NCBI GenBank assembly: GCA_965247705.1
Contig: CBDFHV010000085.1
Coordinates: 1-64,000, forward strand
Reading direction: 5' to 3'
DNA length: 64,000 nucleotides
Source of the DNA: CBDFHV01 sp965247705
Lineage (GTDB): Bacteria > Pseudomonadota > Alphaproteobacteria > Rhodospirillales > CAMCUA01
The notes below the pieces were generated by a model. That model had not been told where the DNA came from. It did not search any database and was given only the letters and a program-made list of their open reading frames with translations. This document shows, one piece after another, positions 17,501 to 25,586 of the stretch; the stretch's first letter is position 1, and every line of letters starts with the position of its first letter. Position numbers and translations under genes: made by a program.

Positions 17501-19099
17501 CCCCAATTATTCATGACGGCCATCGGATTTCAGCGGGACGAGCGGTAGCGACCGGGTTGACGGCGATTTTTGAGACGGATTGTCGGAGAGGTTGGAGGTT
17601 GTTGTTCGGGGCTCGTCCGGCGGCACCTGCCGCTTGGTTCAGGGCCCTTGGGCGGTGATGCGCCCGGCGATGGCGATCATGGCCGGCTGATAGGGATAGG
17701 CCGAAGGCAGGGCGATCCTGAGGCGCGACTTGAGCTCCTCGACGCGGACGGCGATTTTGAGAAACGCCCGGCGCAGGGTTTCGAAGGTGGCCGTTCGCCA
17801 CAGCGATTTCCGAGGCGCCGCTTGGCGAAGCTGATGCAGCAGCCAGTAGGCGCCGGTATGCAGGAAGAGGCGGAACTGGTTGGCCTCCCAACGGTGGCAC
17901 GACGTGCGGTCGGACTTGGTGTAGAGCTTGTGGTCCTTGATCATGTTTTCCATCCGCCCGCGGGCGCAGTAGACCTTCTCGTAGAGCGCCTTGGCGCGGC
18001 CGCTCAGGTTGGTGACGACGAAGCGGACGTCACAGCCCTTGGCGGTAGCTTCCACGCGGGCGATGACCGAGCGTTGCCGTGACCAGCTTTTGGCCTGGTA
18101 GCCGGTGTGGAAGAAGCGGCGCACCTTATCCTTTCCCTGCCCCGCCCGGCGCACGGCGGCGTCCTCGCACCACGGCTGGCCGATCCTGTTCAGCCGGGCG
18201 TTGCCGGAAAGCCCGAAGATGTAGCCGCAGCCCTGACGTTCGAGGAATTCCATGGCCTCCGGCGTGGCGTAGTGGCCATCGCCCCGCACGGTGATCTCGA
18301 CCCGTGGCCAGTTGCGGCGGATGCGGCCGATGACGTGTCTCAGGATCCGCGCCGCCTCGTCGCCGGAGGGCCGCTTGCCGGGACGCAGCAGTGACATCAC
18401 CGGCTTGCCGGTGGCCGCCTCGAAGATATGGATGGGTTGGAAGCAATAGTCGTCGTAATGGGCGTTGAACAGCGCCAGCTGCTGGCCGCCGTGAACGGCG
18501 TCGTCGGTGTCGTCGATATCGAGAACGATGCGCGCCGGAACGCGCTTGAAGCTGGCGCAAAACAGATCGATCATCGACAGCCCCATGCGCCCGAGCGCGC
18601 GCCATGACGGCGCGTTCTCGAGGCGCGACAGGGTCGGTTGGCTCATCAGGTCGTCGCCGCTCTCGGACAAACGGCCACAGGCCAGCTTGAACGCCGGATC
18701 GAAACGCAGAACGTCGAGGTCGTCGCAATCCTCATACCCGCAGGCAATAGCGAACAGGCGCGCCCGGATCATGTCTACGTAAGCGTGGGTCGTGCTCGCC
18801 GGGTCGCGCACGTCGGTGACGCAGGAAGCGAGCACGTCGGCGATGCCGAGCCGCCTGTCGATCTCGCCCAACAACAACACCCCGCCGTCCGACGACAGCC
18901 GTCCGCCGTCGAAGCGGGCGCAAAGCGGCTTGCCTCCAACGGGTGACAAACCAGGGAGATAGGGGGTAATCTCGTTCATGGTGAGCCGTGGGTTGTTCTG
19001 TTGCCATGTGATCTTGTCTTGACACCAAAATCATACGGCATTTCAACAGGTTAATCTACGCTCACCAGCATTTTCAATCAGCGCCGTGAATAATTCGGG
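17501..19099 (-). mobile_element. IS1380-family insertion sequence (copy a), 1599 bp
   Basis: Flanked by the 4-bp repeat CTAG (17497-17500 and 19100-19103), the expected duplication size. Ends read CCCCAATTATTCATGACGGC and, inverted, CCCGAATTATTCACGGCGC, an imperfect inverted repeat. One intact transposase gene fills it. Confidence 0.92.
17639..18979 (-). CDS. IS1380-family transposase (copy a)
   Basis: A 446-residue DDE transposase. The first acid lies in VLDIDDTDDAVHGGQQ, the second in VRGDGHYATPEAM, and the glutamate in KVYCARGRMENMIKDHKLY with the Y-(2)-R-(3)-E-(6)-K pattern of the IS4-like superfamily. It begins MNEITPYLPGLSPVGGKPL and is full length. It shares only general family similarity with the transposase at 33404-34717, so they are two different elements. 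Confidence 0.93.
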   Translation of the reverse strand: MNEITPYLPGLSPVGGKPLCARFDGGRLSSDGGVLLLGEIDRRLGIADVLASCVTDVRDPASTTHAYVDMIRARLFAIACGYEDCDDLDVLRFDPAFKLACGRLSESGDDLMSQPTLSRLENAPSWRALGRMGLSMIDLFCASFKRVPARIVLDIDDTDDAVHGGQQLALFNAHYDDYCFQPIHIFEAATGKPVMSLLRPGKRPSGDEAARILRHVIGRIRRNWPRVEITVRGDGHYATPEAMEFLERQGCGYIFGLSGNARLNRIGQPWCEDAAVRRAGQGKDKVRRFFHTGYQAKSWSRQRSVIARVEATAKGCDVRFVVTNLSGRAKALYEKVYCARGRMENMIKDHKLYTKSDRTSCHRWEANQFRLFLHTGAYWLLHQLRQAAPRKSLWRTATFETLRRAFLKIAVRVEELKSRLRIALPSAYPYQPAMIAIAGRITAQGP

Positions 19100-19114
19100 C
19101 TAGGTCTTGCGGGA

Positions 19115-19143
19115 TTGACAAAACACCTGCCGTGAATCATACT
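19115..19143 (+). promoter_or_regulatory. Sigma-70-type promoter of the candidate small RNA
   Basis: TTGACA at 19115-19120 matches the -35 consensus exactly; 17 bp later CATACT (19138-19143) matches five of six -10 positions (TATACT-like). Transcription would start near 19150, at the beginning of a strongly structured stretch without an open frame. Confidence 0.6.
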
Positions 19144-19149
19144 TCTCGG

Positions 19150-19285
19150 CGAGTGCTGCTCTCCCCGAAAGGGGATCGGCGTCTAAGTCCCTACCAAGGG
19201 CCACCGCACCATAGGGCGAAGGCAAGCTCCAGTGCGGTGCTTGAAAAAGGCGTCACCTAGCGGGTGGCGCCCTTGGCTTTTCTGG
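19150..19285 (+). ncRNA. Candidate structured small RNA, unknown family
   Basis: No reading frame of note lies here, but inverted repeats are dense. There is a GAAA-loop hairpin CCCCGAAAGGGG (19163-19174), a CCCT/AGGG hairpin just after it, and a perfect 8-bp stem CACCGCAC/GTGCGGTG (19202-19209 with 19232-19239). A terminator-like hairpin GGCGTCACC/GGTGGCGCC then ends in TTGGCTTTTCT (19248-19283). A good promoter precedes it. I tried to match it to 6S, SRP, RNase P, tmRNA and common riboswitches by eye and saw no diagnostic motif. It could also be a 5-prime leader of the aldolase gene 110 bp downstream. Confidence 0.5.
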
Positions 19286-19394
19286 ATAATCTGCCCGTTT
19301 TCAAACTGAGACACTGCCGCCCCTGGCCGATGGCTCGCGCGCGTTCGCCCGGGCTGCTACCTTGAACGCCCCAATCGGGACGACCGGAGGAGCC

Positions 19395-20057
19395 ATGCCC
19401 AGCACCGCCCGATCCCTCCGCCAGGCCATCGTCCAGGCCTGCATCGAGATGAACGCCTCGGGCGTCAACCAGGGTACTTCCGGCAACGTCAGCGCCCGCT
19501 GGCGGGATGGGCTGCTGATCACGCCAAGCGGTATCCCGTACACCGCCCTGAAGCCAACCGATATCGTTCGCCTGGCCATGGACGGCACACCGACGGGACG
19601 ACATCCGCCGTCGAGCGAGTGGCGCTTCCACCGGGACATCCTGGCCCGAAGACCGGACGTGGGCGCGGTGGTCCACACACACTCACGGGCGGCGACCGCG
19701 CTTGCCATCTGCGGGCGGGAGATCCCCGCCGTTCATTACATGATCGCCGCCGCCGGGGGCCCCACGATCCGCTGCGCCGCCTACGCCACCTACGGCACCC
19801 AGAAGCTGTCGGACAACGCCCTGAAGGCGCTCCAGGGCCGCGCCGCCTGCCTGCTGGCCAACCACGGAGTTATCGCCACCGGGCCGACGGTGGAGAAGGC
19901 CCTGTGGCTGGCAGGCGAGGTGGAAACCATCGCCCGCCAGTACATCCTGGCCCTCGGGGTGGGCAAGCCCCGGATCCTGTCCAACGCCGAGATCGCCCGG
20001 GTGGTCGCCAAGTTCAAAACCTATGGCCCGCGGACCTTGCCGGACTCCGATAATTAG
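19395..20057 (+). CDS. Class II aldolase/adducin family (fuculose-phosphate aldolase-like)
   Basis: A 220-residue protein from an ATG that follows GGAGG. The family cleaves or epimerises small sugar phosphates with a zinc ion held by three histidines. The zinc motif is seen as HTHSR (about residue 95) and a later His in CLLANHGVIATG; the acid E of SSEWRFHRDI is the general base region. NQGTSGNVSAR binds phosphate. Length fits L-fuculose-1-phosphate aldolase and relatives. It lies upstream of a toxin-antitoxin pair and a cyclase/dehydrogenase run, so it may feed that pathway. Exact substrate unknown. Confidence 0.85.
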   Translation: MPSTARSLRQAIVQACIEMNASGVNQGTSGNVSARWRDGLLITPSGIPYTALKPTDIVRLAMDGTPTGRHPPSSEWRFHRDILARRPDVGAVVHTHSRAATALAICGREIPAVHYMIAAAGGPTIRCAAYATYGTQKLSDNALKALQGRAACLLANHGVIATGPTVEKALWLAGEVETIARQYILALGVGKPRILSNAEIARVVAKFKTYGPRTLPDSDN

Positions 20058-20079
20058 TGATATCATAATTGATATCACT
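20056..20079 (+). promoter_or_regulatory. Perfect palindromic operator of the toxin-antitoxin pair
   Basis: AGTGATATCA-TAAT-TGATATCACT is a perfect 10-bp inverted repeat with a 4-bp centre, 13 bp before the antitoxin start. The core resembles a -10 box, so binding by the antitoxin would block transcription. Such symmetrical operators are typical of ribbon-helix-helix antitoxins that autoregulate. Confidence 0.75.
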
Positions 20080-20091
20080 CGGGGGAATCCA

Positions 20092-20325
20092 ATGGCTCAA
20101 GTGATCGTACGCAATCTGGATGAGGGCGTGGTGTCCGTCTACAAGGAGCGGGCGCGCGAAAAGGGCCGCTCCCTGCAACAGGAGCTTCGCGACACGTTGA
20201 CGCGGCAGGCAAAGCTGTCGCCAAAAGAAAAGATCGCCCTGGCGAAGCGGATTCGCGCCATGTCCCCGCCCAGGCCCCATCCTCCCGCGGAGGACCTGAT
20301 TCGCGAGGACCGAGATCGGCGTTGA
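20092..20325 (+). CDS. FitA/VapB-like ribbon-helix-helix antitoxin
   Basis: A 77-residue protein, MAQVIVRNLDEGVVSVYKER, starting at the ATG that follows GGGGGAAT. The N-terminal MAQVIVRNLD strand and AREKGRSLQQELRDTL helix are typical of FitA/VapB antitoxins that bind DNA as dimers. The C-terminal half (PKEKIALAKRIRAM and the Pro-rich end) should wrap around the toxin. The stop overlaps the toxin start by 4 bp. A perfect palindrome lies just upstream. Confidence in the pair is high because both partners and the operator are present. Confidence 0.85.
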   Translation: MAQVIVRNLDEGVVSVYKERAREKGRSLQQELRDTLTRQAKLSPKEKIALAKRIRAMSPPRPHPPAEDLIREDRDRR

Positions 20326-20753
20326 GTCACGTCGTCGATGCCAGTGTCGCATTGAAGTGGTTCGTGGAAGAACCGGATTCCGTAAGCGCCGACGCGATGC
20401 TCGAGGGAGGGGGCCGGCTCATTGCCCCCGATCTTATTTTCGCCGAAGTCTTCAATGCGGCATGGCGCCTGCAACGCTTGAAGGTTGTTTCCCCCGCCCA
20501 GTTCGACGACATCGTGGAAAACCTCGACAAGTACATCGACGCCTTTCATCCGATTCAACCTCTCGCACGACGTGCCGCCGCCATCGCGCGAGCGCTCGAC
20601 CATCCGGTCTACGACTGCTTCTATCTGGCCCTGGCGGAACGGGCGGACTCCGTCTTGGTTTCCGCCGACCGCAGGTTTTTGGCCAAGGCAAGCGGCACCC
20701 CATGGCTAGCCATGGTGAAATCCCTTACCGACTTCGAGCCCAGCGTCACGTGA
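20322..20753 (+). CDS. PIN-domain toxin (VapC/FitB family)
   Basis: A 143-residue PIN ribonuclease starting at TTG 20322, which overlaps the antitoxin stop. Active-site acids are seen at VVDASVALKW (first Asp), FAEVFNAAWR (Glu), YDCFYLALAE (Asp) and VSADRRF (Asp), the four-acid metal pocket of PIN nucleases. VapC toxins usually cut tRNA or rRNA to slow growth. It is translationally coupled to the antitoxin. Intact, so it should be active. Confidence 0.88.
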   Translation: MSHVVDASVALKWFVEEPDSVSADAMLEGGGRLIAPDLIFAEVFNAAWRLQRLKVVSPAQFDDIVENLDKYIDAFHPIQPLARRAAAIARALDHPVYDCFYLALAERADSVLVSADRRFLAKASGTPWLAMVKSLTDFEPSVT

Positions 20754-20802
20754 CGCCGGTCGCTGACACCCAAAGCATTATCGCCTCTCTGGGCCGACCA
20801 GC

Positions 20803-21543
20803 ATGACCTTCCCCATTGAAAACCTGCAATGGGATTTGCTGATCGTCGCCGCCATTGGCGGAGTGGCAGGTCTGACCCGCGGCTTTACCGGCTTCGGCGC
20901 CGGCGCGTTGGCCATTCCGCTGATCAGCCTGGTCTGGACCCCGGCGGAAGCTGTCGCAGTTGTGCTCATGTGGAGCATGATCTCTATCGTATTGTTGACT
21001 CCCGGCGCGGTCCCCCATGTCAAGTGGGTCGAGGTGCTCCCTCTCAGCACCGCAGCGGTATTGGTCACGCCGCTGGCCCTGCAGGTCCTGGTTCACGGCG
21101 ACCCGGACGCCCTGCGCGACTTGATCGCTGTCGTCGTGCTCTTCTTGGCAGGGATGCAACTTGCCGGCTTCCGCTATCGGGGTCCTCGAGGTGCTCTTCC
21201 CGCCGCCACTGCGGGCGCATTGGGCGGCCTGATCACCGGATTCACCGGCATGGGCGGGCTGCCCATGGCCCTCTACATGCTGGCTGGGCCCTACAACGTG
21301 GCCACGACCCGGGCCAATATCCTGATGATGACGGCTGTCGTCGCCACCGTCGCCCTCATCACATTGATAGCCAGTGGCGTCATCACCGCCGAGCTGGCGT
21401 GGCGAGCGGCCCTGACCGCTGCGCCCCACGCCCTTTTCGTGGTGGCGGGCAACCGGCTATTTCGCTATTGGGGCGAGACTTGGTTCGCCCGCACCTGTCT
21501 TTGGCTGCTGATTGTCGTCGGTGTCGTCGTTCTGGTGACATAG
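20803..21543 (+). CDS. TauE/SafE-family sulfite/organosulfonate exporter-like permease
   Basis: A 246-residue inner-membrane protein with about seven to eight hydrophobic segments. The two internal family repeats are visible: GLTRGFTGFGAGALAIPL and GALGGLITGFTGMGGLPMAL. TauE/SafE members export sulfite, sulfoacetate or similar anions, though many have other unknown anionic substrates. It lies between the toxin gene and the dehydrogenase/cyclase run on the same strand. A link to that pathway's product is possible but only inferred. Confidence 0.85.
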   Translation: MTFPIENLQWDLLIVAAIGGVAGLTRGFTGFGAGALAIPLISLVWTPAEAVAVVLMWSMISIVLLTPGAVPHVKWVEVLPLSTAAVLVTPLALQVLVHGDPDALRDLIAVVVLFLAGMQLAGFRYRGPRGALPAATAGALGGLITGFTGMGGLPMALYMLAGPYNVATTRANILMMTAVVATVALITLIASGVITAELAWRAALTAAPHALFVVAGNRLFRYWGETWFARTCLWLLIVVGVVVLVT

Positions 21544-21585
21544 AATTTCTATAGTGGTTGAGACTTAGAAAGGGAGCCGCCGCCG

Positions 21586-22716
21586 ATGGCCGTCATCCGC
21601 TATCTCACCGACGTGGAGTTTGACTTCGGCGTCGTCGGCCGCCTGCCAGAGGTGTTGACGGAGCTGGGCATCGACCGGCCGCTGCTGGTCACCGATCCGG
21701 GCCTCGCCGGTTCGGCGCTGATGGAGCAGGTCGCCGGCCTGGTGGCCGGCGGGCCGGCCGCCACCTATAGGGAAACCCCGTCCAACCCCAACGAAGCAGC
21801 CGTGGACGCGGCGGCCGCGGTCTTCCGCGAGCACGGCTGCGACGGCCTGATCGCTCTCGGCGGCGGCAGCCCGATGGATCTGTCGAAGGCCACGGCCCTG
21901 CGGGTAACCCACGATGGGCCCCTGGCCTCTTACGCGGCGGTGGAAGGCGGTGTTGCCCGCATCGGCCCCGGAACCCCGCCGGTGATCGCCATTCCCACCA
22001 CCGCCGGCACCGGCAGTGAAGTCGGCCGCGCCGCCCTCATCACCATGAAGGACGGCCGCAAGCTGGGCATCATCAGCCCCCACCTGATACCCAGACGCGC
22101 CCTGTGCGATCCGGAACTGACCATCGGTCTGCCGCCCCCATTGACCGCCGCCACCGGCATGGACGCCCTCGCCCACTGCGTCGAGACCCTGCTGTCGCCG
22201 GCGGTCAACCCGCCGGCGGAGGCCATTGCGCTGGATGGGGTGGCGCGGGTTGCCGGGTGGATCGAAACGGCGACATCGGACGGCGGCAACCGGGAGGCCC
22301 GCTGGCAGATGATGATGGCGGCCCTCGAGGGCGGGCTCACCTTTCAGAAGGGCCTGGGCGGCGTCCATGCCCTGTCCCATCCCCTGGGCAGCCTGCGTGA
22401 CCCGGTGCTCCACCACGGCACCCTGAACGCCGTGTTCCTGCCCGGCGTGCTGCGGTTCAACCAGGACCACGTGGGCGACAAGTACGACCGCCTGCGCCAC
22501 GCCATGGGCCTCGCCGAGGGCGCCGACCTGGCGGCGGCCATCGCCGAGCTTAACCGCCGCCTTGGGTTGCCCGCCGGACTGGGCGAGATGGGCGTCACCG
22601 ACGATGTGCTGCCGGGGATGGCCGAGGCCGCCGAGAACGACCACTGCACCCGCACCAACCCGCGCCCGGCCATGGCGGCGGACTATTTGCGGCTTCTCAA
22701 GGAGGCCATGGGCTAA
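21586..22716 (+). CDS. Iron-containing alcohol dehydrogenase
   Basis: A 376-residue group III alcohol dehydrogenase. The NAD site is GGGSPMDLSKA (92-102) with PTTAGTGSE following; metal ligands are expected in GMDALAHCVE and HALSHPLG/HHG. The ATG at 21586 follows AAAGGGAG. It is the first of four co-directional genes with overlaps or short gaps. It would interconvert an alcohol with an aldehyde or ketone; maleylacetate-reductase and 4-hydroxybutyrate dehydrogenases are close relatives, so the substrate cannot be fixed. Confidence 0.87.
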   Translation: MAVIRYLTDVEFDFGVVGRLPEVLTELGIDRPLLVTDPGLAGSALMEQVAGLVAGGPAATYRETPSNPNEAAVDAAAAVFREHGCDGLIALGGGSPMDLSKATALRVTHDGPLASYAAVEGGVARIGPGTPPVIAIPTTAGTGSEVGRAALITMKDGRKLGIISPHLIPRRALCDPELTIGLPPPLTAATGMDALAHCVETLLSPAVNPPAEAIALDGVARVAGWIETATSDGGNREARWQMMMAALEGGLTFQKGLGGVHALSHPLGSLRDPVLHHGTLNAVFLPGVLRFNQDHVGDKYDRLRHAMGLAEGADLAAAIAELNRRLGLPAGLGEMGVTDDVLPGMAEAAENDHCTRTNPRPAMAADYLRLLKEAMG

Positions 22717-22769
22717 CGCCCTTCCCGCCGAAGAGCCTCTCACCTAAACTCCGCTCCCGATTCGAGGTC

Positions 22770-23513
22770 ATGCAAAGGACAATGACGGCCGAACCCGCCA
22801 AACCCCTCGCCGGCAGGCGCGCCGTGGTCACCGGGGCGACCCGCGGCATCGGCCGGGCCATCGCCGAACGCTTGCTGGCCGATGGCGCCACCGTACTCGG
22901 CACCGGTACCCGGCCCGGCGGCGACGTGCCGGGGGACTGCGATTACGACGCCGTGGATTTCACCGACGAGGCGGCGACGGGGGACTTCGCCGCGGCCCTG
23001 GCGGCCGACCCGCCGGATATCCTGGTCAACAACGCCGGCATCAACAAGATCAGCCCCTTCGCCGACATCGACCCGGCGGATTTCGAGCGCATCCAGCGGG
23101 TCAACGTGACCGCGCCCTTCCGTCTCATGCGGGGCGTGGTGCCCGGCATGTGCGGGCGCGGCTGGGGGCGCATCGTCAACATCACATCGGTCTTCGGCAA
23201 GGTCTCGAAGGAGCTGCGCGGCCCCTATTCGGCCAGCAAATTCGCTCTCGACGGCATGACCGCGGCGCTGGCCGCCGAAGTGGCCGAAAAAGGGGTGCTC
23301 GCAAACTGCGTCTCGCCCGGCTTTATCGACACGGACTTGACCCGCCGCGTCCTCGGCGAAGAAGGCATTCGGGAACTCTCAGCCCGCGTCCCCGCCCGGC
23401 GCCTGGGTCAGCCCCAGGAAGTGGCGGCGCTGGTCGCCTGGCTGGCCGGTCCCGAGAACACCTACGTCAGCGGCCAGAACATCGTCATCGACGGGGGCTT
23501 CACCCGTGTCTGA
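22770..23513 (+). CDS. Short-chain dehydrogenase/reductase (SDR)
   Basis: A 247-residue classical SDR. It has the cofactor loop TGATRGIG (21-28), NNAG, the catalytic Ser in NITSVFGK and the YSASK pair. The C-terminal YVSGQNIVIDGGF is the usual FabG-like end. The sequence tolerates NADH or NADPH. Its stop overlaps the GTG start of the cyclase gene by 8 bp, so the two should be coupled. A second ATG at 22782 is possible. It probably oxidises or reduces a ring or chain hydroxyl of the cyclase substrate or product. Confidence 0.87.
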   Translation: MQRTMTAEPAKPLAGRRAVVTGATRGIGRAIAERLLADGATVLGTGTRPGGDVPGDCDYDAVDFTDEAATGDFAAALAADPPDILVNNAGINKISPFADIDPADFERIQRVNVTAPFRLMRGVVPGMCGRGWGRIVNITSVFGKVSKELRGPYSASKFALDGMTAALAAEVAEKGVLANCVSPGFIDTDLTRRVLGEEGIRELSARVPARRLGQPQEVAALVAWLAGPENTYVSGQNIVIDGGFTRV

Positions 23514-24621
23514 GGCGGCGCTGGCCGGACCGGCGGAGGCGCGCGCCGACGCTGAAGGCTTCACCATCGCCTCTCACACCGGGCCCTATGGGGTCGAATT
23601 CGATACGGATCGCCCAGCGCTGGATTTCGCCGACCCGCCGCCCGACCGGCACTTCATCGTCGACGGGCGAGTCGCCGCGCTGCATGGCGATATTCTGGCA
23701 CCGGTGCTCGACCACCCCTCCGTACTGACCATCGAGGCGACCGAGGCCGCCAAGTCCCTGGAACGGTTCCCCGCCTACGTCGACCACCTGGTCGGCCACC
23801 AGCTTCGCCGCGACCACAGCCTGGTCGCGGTCGGCGGCGGCATCGTTCAGGATATCGTCTGCTTTCTCGCCGCGACCATGCTGCGCGGTGTCGACTGGCG
23901 GTTCTATCCGACGACGCTTCTGGCCCAGGCGGATTCCTGCATCGGCTCGAAAAGCTCCATCAACGCCGGCGCCGCCAAGAACATCCTCGGCACCTTTTCC
24001 CCACCCCGTCATGTGACCATCTCGACCCGCTTTCTCGCTACCCTGGATGAGCGGGACCTGCGGTCGGGGGTCGGCGAGATGCTGAAGGTGCACGCCATCC
24101 AGGGCCCCGAGGCCTTCGACCGCATCGCCGCCGACTACCAAAGCCTGTTCGCCGACTCAGCGGTGATGGAGCGCTACGTCCGGGATTCGCTGCTGATCAA
24201 GAAGGGCTATATCGAGACCGACGAGTTCGACCGCGGCCGGCGCAACGTCTTCAACTATGGCCATACCTTTGGTCACGCCATCGAGGCGGCGACCGATTTC
24301 GCCATCCCCCACGGCATTGCCGTCACCATCGGCATGGACATGGCGAATTTCGTCGCCGCCGAGCTGGCTGTCGGAACGCCCGCCCATGTGGCGCGCATGG
24401 GCCCGGTTCTGCGCGCCAACTATCGCGGCTTCGAGCGCCACCCAGTGCCCCTGGACGGGTTCCTCGCCGCCATCGGCAAGGACAAGAAGAACCTGGGGTC
24501 CGGTGATGTGACCCTGATCCTGCCCGATGGGGAGGGGCGGATCGGCAAGGGCTCATATCCCAATGACGACCGTTTCGCCCGTCTTTGTGCCACCTTCCTC
24601 GACGACGTTCGCGCCCAGTGA
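23506..24621 (+). CDS. 3-dehydroquinate-synthase-like sugar phosphate cyclase
   Basis: A 371-residue protein starting at GTG 23506. NAD and metal motifs of the DHQ synthase superfamily are present: VAVGGGIVQDIVCFLA, PTTLLAQADSCIGSKSSIN, a Glu in GVGEMLKVHAI, FNYGHTFGHAIEA (zinc His) and IPHGIAVTIGMDM. The usual AroB loop (GGKTAIN) reads GSKSSIN here and the C-terminal motif is IGKDKKN. Those differences, plus neighbours that are not shikimate genes, suggest a secondary cyclase rather than AroB. Relatives make valiolones, deoxy-inosose or aminodehydroquinate. The product is unknown. Confidence 0.82.
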   Translation: MSEAALAGPAEARADAEGFTIASHTGPYGVEFDTDRPALDFADPPPDRHFIVDGRVAALHGDILAPVLDHPSVLTIEATEAAKSLERFPAYVDHLVGHQLRRDHSLVAVGGGIVQDIVCFLAATMLRGVDWRFYPTTLLAQADSCIGSKSSINAGAAKNILGTFSPPRHVTISTRFLATLDERDLRSGVGEMLKVHAIQGPEAFDRIAADYQSLFADSAVMERYVRDSLLIKKGYIETDEFDRGRRNVFNYGHTFGHAIEAATDFAIPHGIAVTIGMDMANFVAAELAVGTPAHVARMGPVLRANYRGFERHPVPLDGFLAAIGKDKKNLGSGDVTLILPDGEGRIGKGSYPNDDRFARLCATFLDDVRAQ

Positions 24622-25586
24622 GCGATCCCGTCGCTGTCGCCTCCCGCTCGTTCTCCCGCCACCCGGTGTTGCGGGTCGAACTGCTGGCGCGGTATCCGGC
24701 CGCCCGGTTCAACGAGACCCGCGGCACCCTCGCGGGAGAGGCGCTGGTCGAATTATTCGCCGACTGTACCAAGGTGATCTCTTCGCTGGAGCAGATTGAC
24801 GACGCGTTGCTTGAACGCCTGCCCGACCTGCGGGTGGTCAGCAAGTACGGTGTCGGGCTGGACACGATGGATTTGGCCGCCCTGGCCCGGCGCGGCATCC
24901 GGCTGGGCTGGACGGGAGGCACCAACAAGCGTTCGGTGGCCGAGCTGGTTCTTGCCGTGGCCATCGCCCTGCTGCGCCACCTGCCCACCGCCAACGGCGA
25001 GTTGCGGGCCGGCACCTGGCGCCAGATCCAGGGCCGCGAGCTCTCCGCCCGCACCGTCGGCCTGATCGGCTGCGGACATGTGGGCAAGGAGGTGGCGCGG
25101 CTGCTGCGCGGGCTAGGCTGCCGGGTGTTGGCCCATGATATTCGCGACTACGCCGAATTCTATGCCGAGACCGGCGTCGAGCCGGTGGCGCTGGACGATC
25201 TGCTCGGGCGATCCCAGGTGGTCAGCCTGCACGTGCCCCTGGACGACAGCACCCGGGGCATGCTGAGCGCCGAGCGCCTCGGGCTGATGGACAAGGATGC
25301 CCTGCTGCTCAATATGGCCCGCGGCGGTCTGGTGGACGAGGATGCGCTCAAGGCGATGTTGAAGGATGGCCGCCTCGCCGGCGCCGGACTCGACGTGTTC
25401 GCCGACGAACCGCCCACCGACCTCGAGTTGCTGAACCTGTCCAATGTGCTGGCGATGCCCCACCTCGGCGGCAGTTCGGAGGAAGCGGTGCTGGCCATGG
25501 GCCGGGCCGCCATCCGCGGCCTCGACGACAACCGCATCCCGGGCCCCGACTGGCCCCTACCGGCGCCGATCACATCAGGCGGGTAA
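24618..25586 (+). CDS. D-2-hydroxyacid dehydrogenase (SerA/phosphoglycerate dehydrogenase-like)
   Basis: A 322-residue protein with GTG start overlapping the cyclase stop. The NAD-binding motif is GLIGCGHVGKEVARLLRGLG (about residue 153 on). Catalytic Arg lies in NMARGGLVDED, Glu in DVFADEPPT and His in AMPHLGGSSEEA. No ACT regulatory domain follows, so it is not a full biosynthetic SerA. It should reduce a 2-keto acid or the reverse. It is the last gene of the run and its end overlaps the convergent kinase gene by 12 bp. Confidence 0.87.
   Translation: MSDPVAVASRSFSRHPVLRVELLARYPAARFNETRGTLAGEALVELFADCTKVISSLEQIDDALLERLPDLRVVSKYGVGLDTMDLAALARRGIRLGWTGGTNKRSVAELVLAVAIALLRHLPTANGELRAGTWRQIQGRELSARTVGLIGCGHVGKEVARLLRGLGCRVLAHDIRDYAEFYAETGVEPVALDDLLGRSQVVSLHVPLDDSTRGMLSAERLGLMDKDALLLNMARGGLVDEDALKAMLKDGRLAGAGLDVFADEPPTDLELLNLSNVLAMPHLGGSSEEAVLAMGRAAIRGLDDNRIPGPDWPLPAPITSGG

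Larger units (their letters stand above)
17183..19135 (+). pseudogene. Small low-GC hypothetical gene split by MITE and IS1380-family element
   Basis: The 5-prime piece (17183-17404) starts MPYHYELNTIDPPLLKSYHE and has clearly lower GC and a different codon pattern from its neighbours, suggesting transfer. A MITE and an IS1380-family element follow. Removing both with their duplications continues the frame in LGLAGLTKHLP and a stop at 19133-19135 (3-prime piece 19103-19135), giving an 84-residue soluble protein. No family is recognised. The reconnection in frame supports a real gene. The last codons overlap the promoter of the candidate RNA at 19150. Confidence 0.6.
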
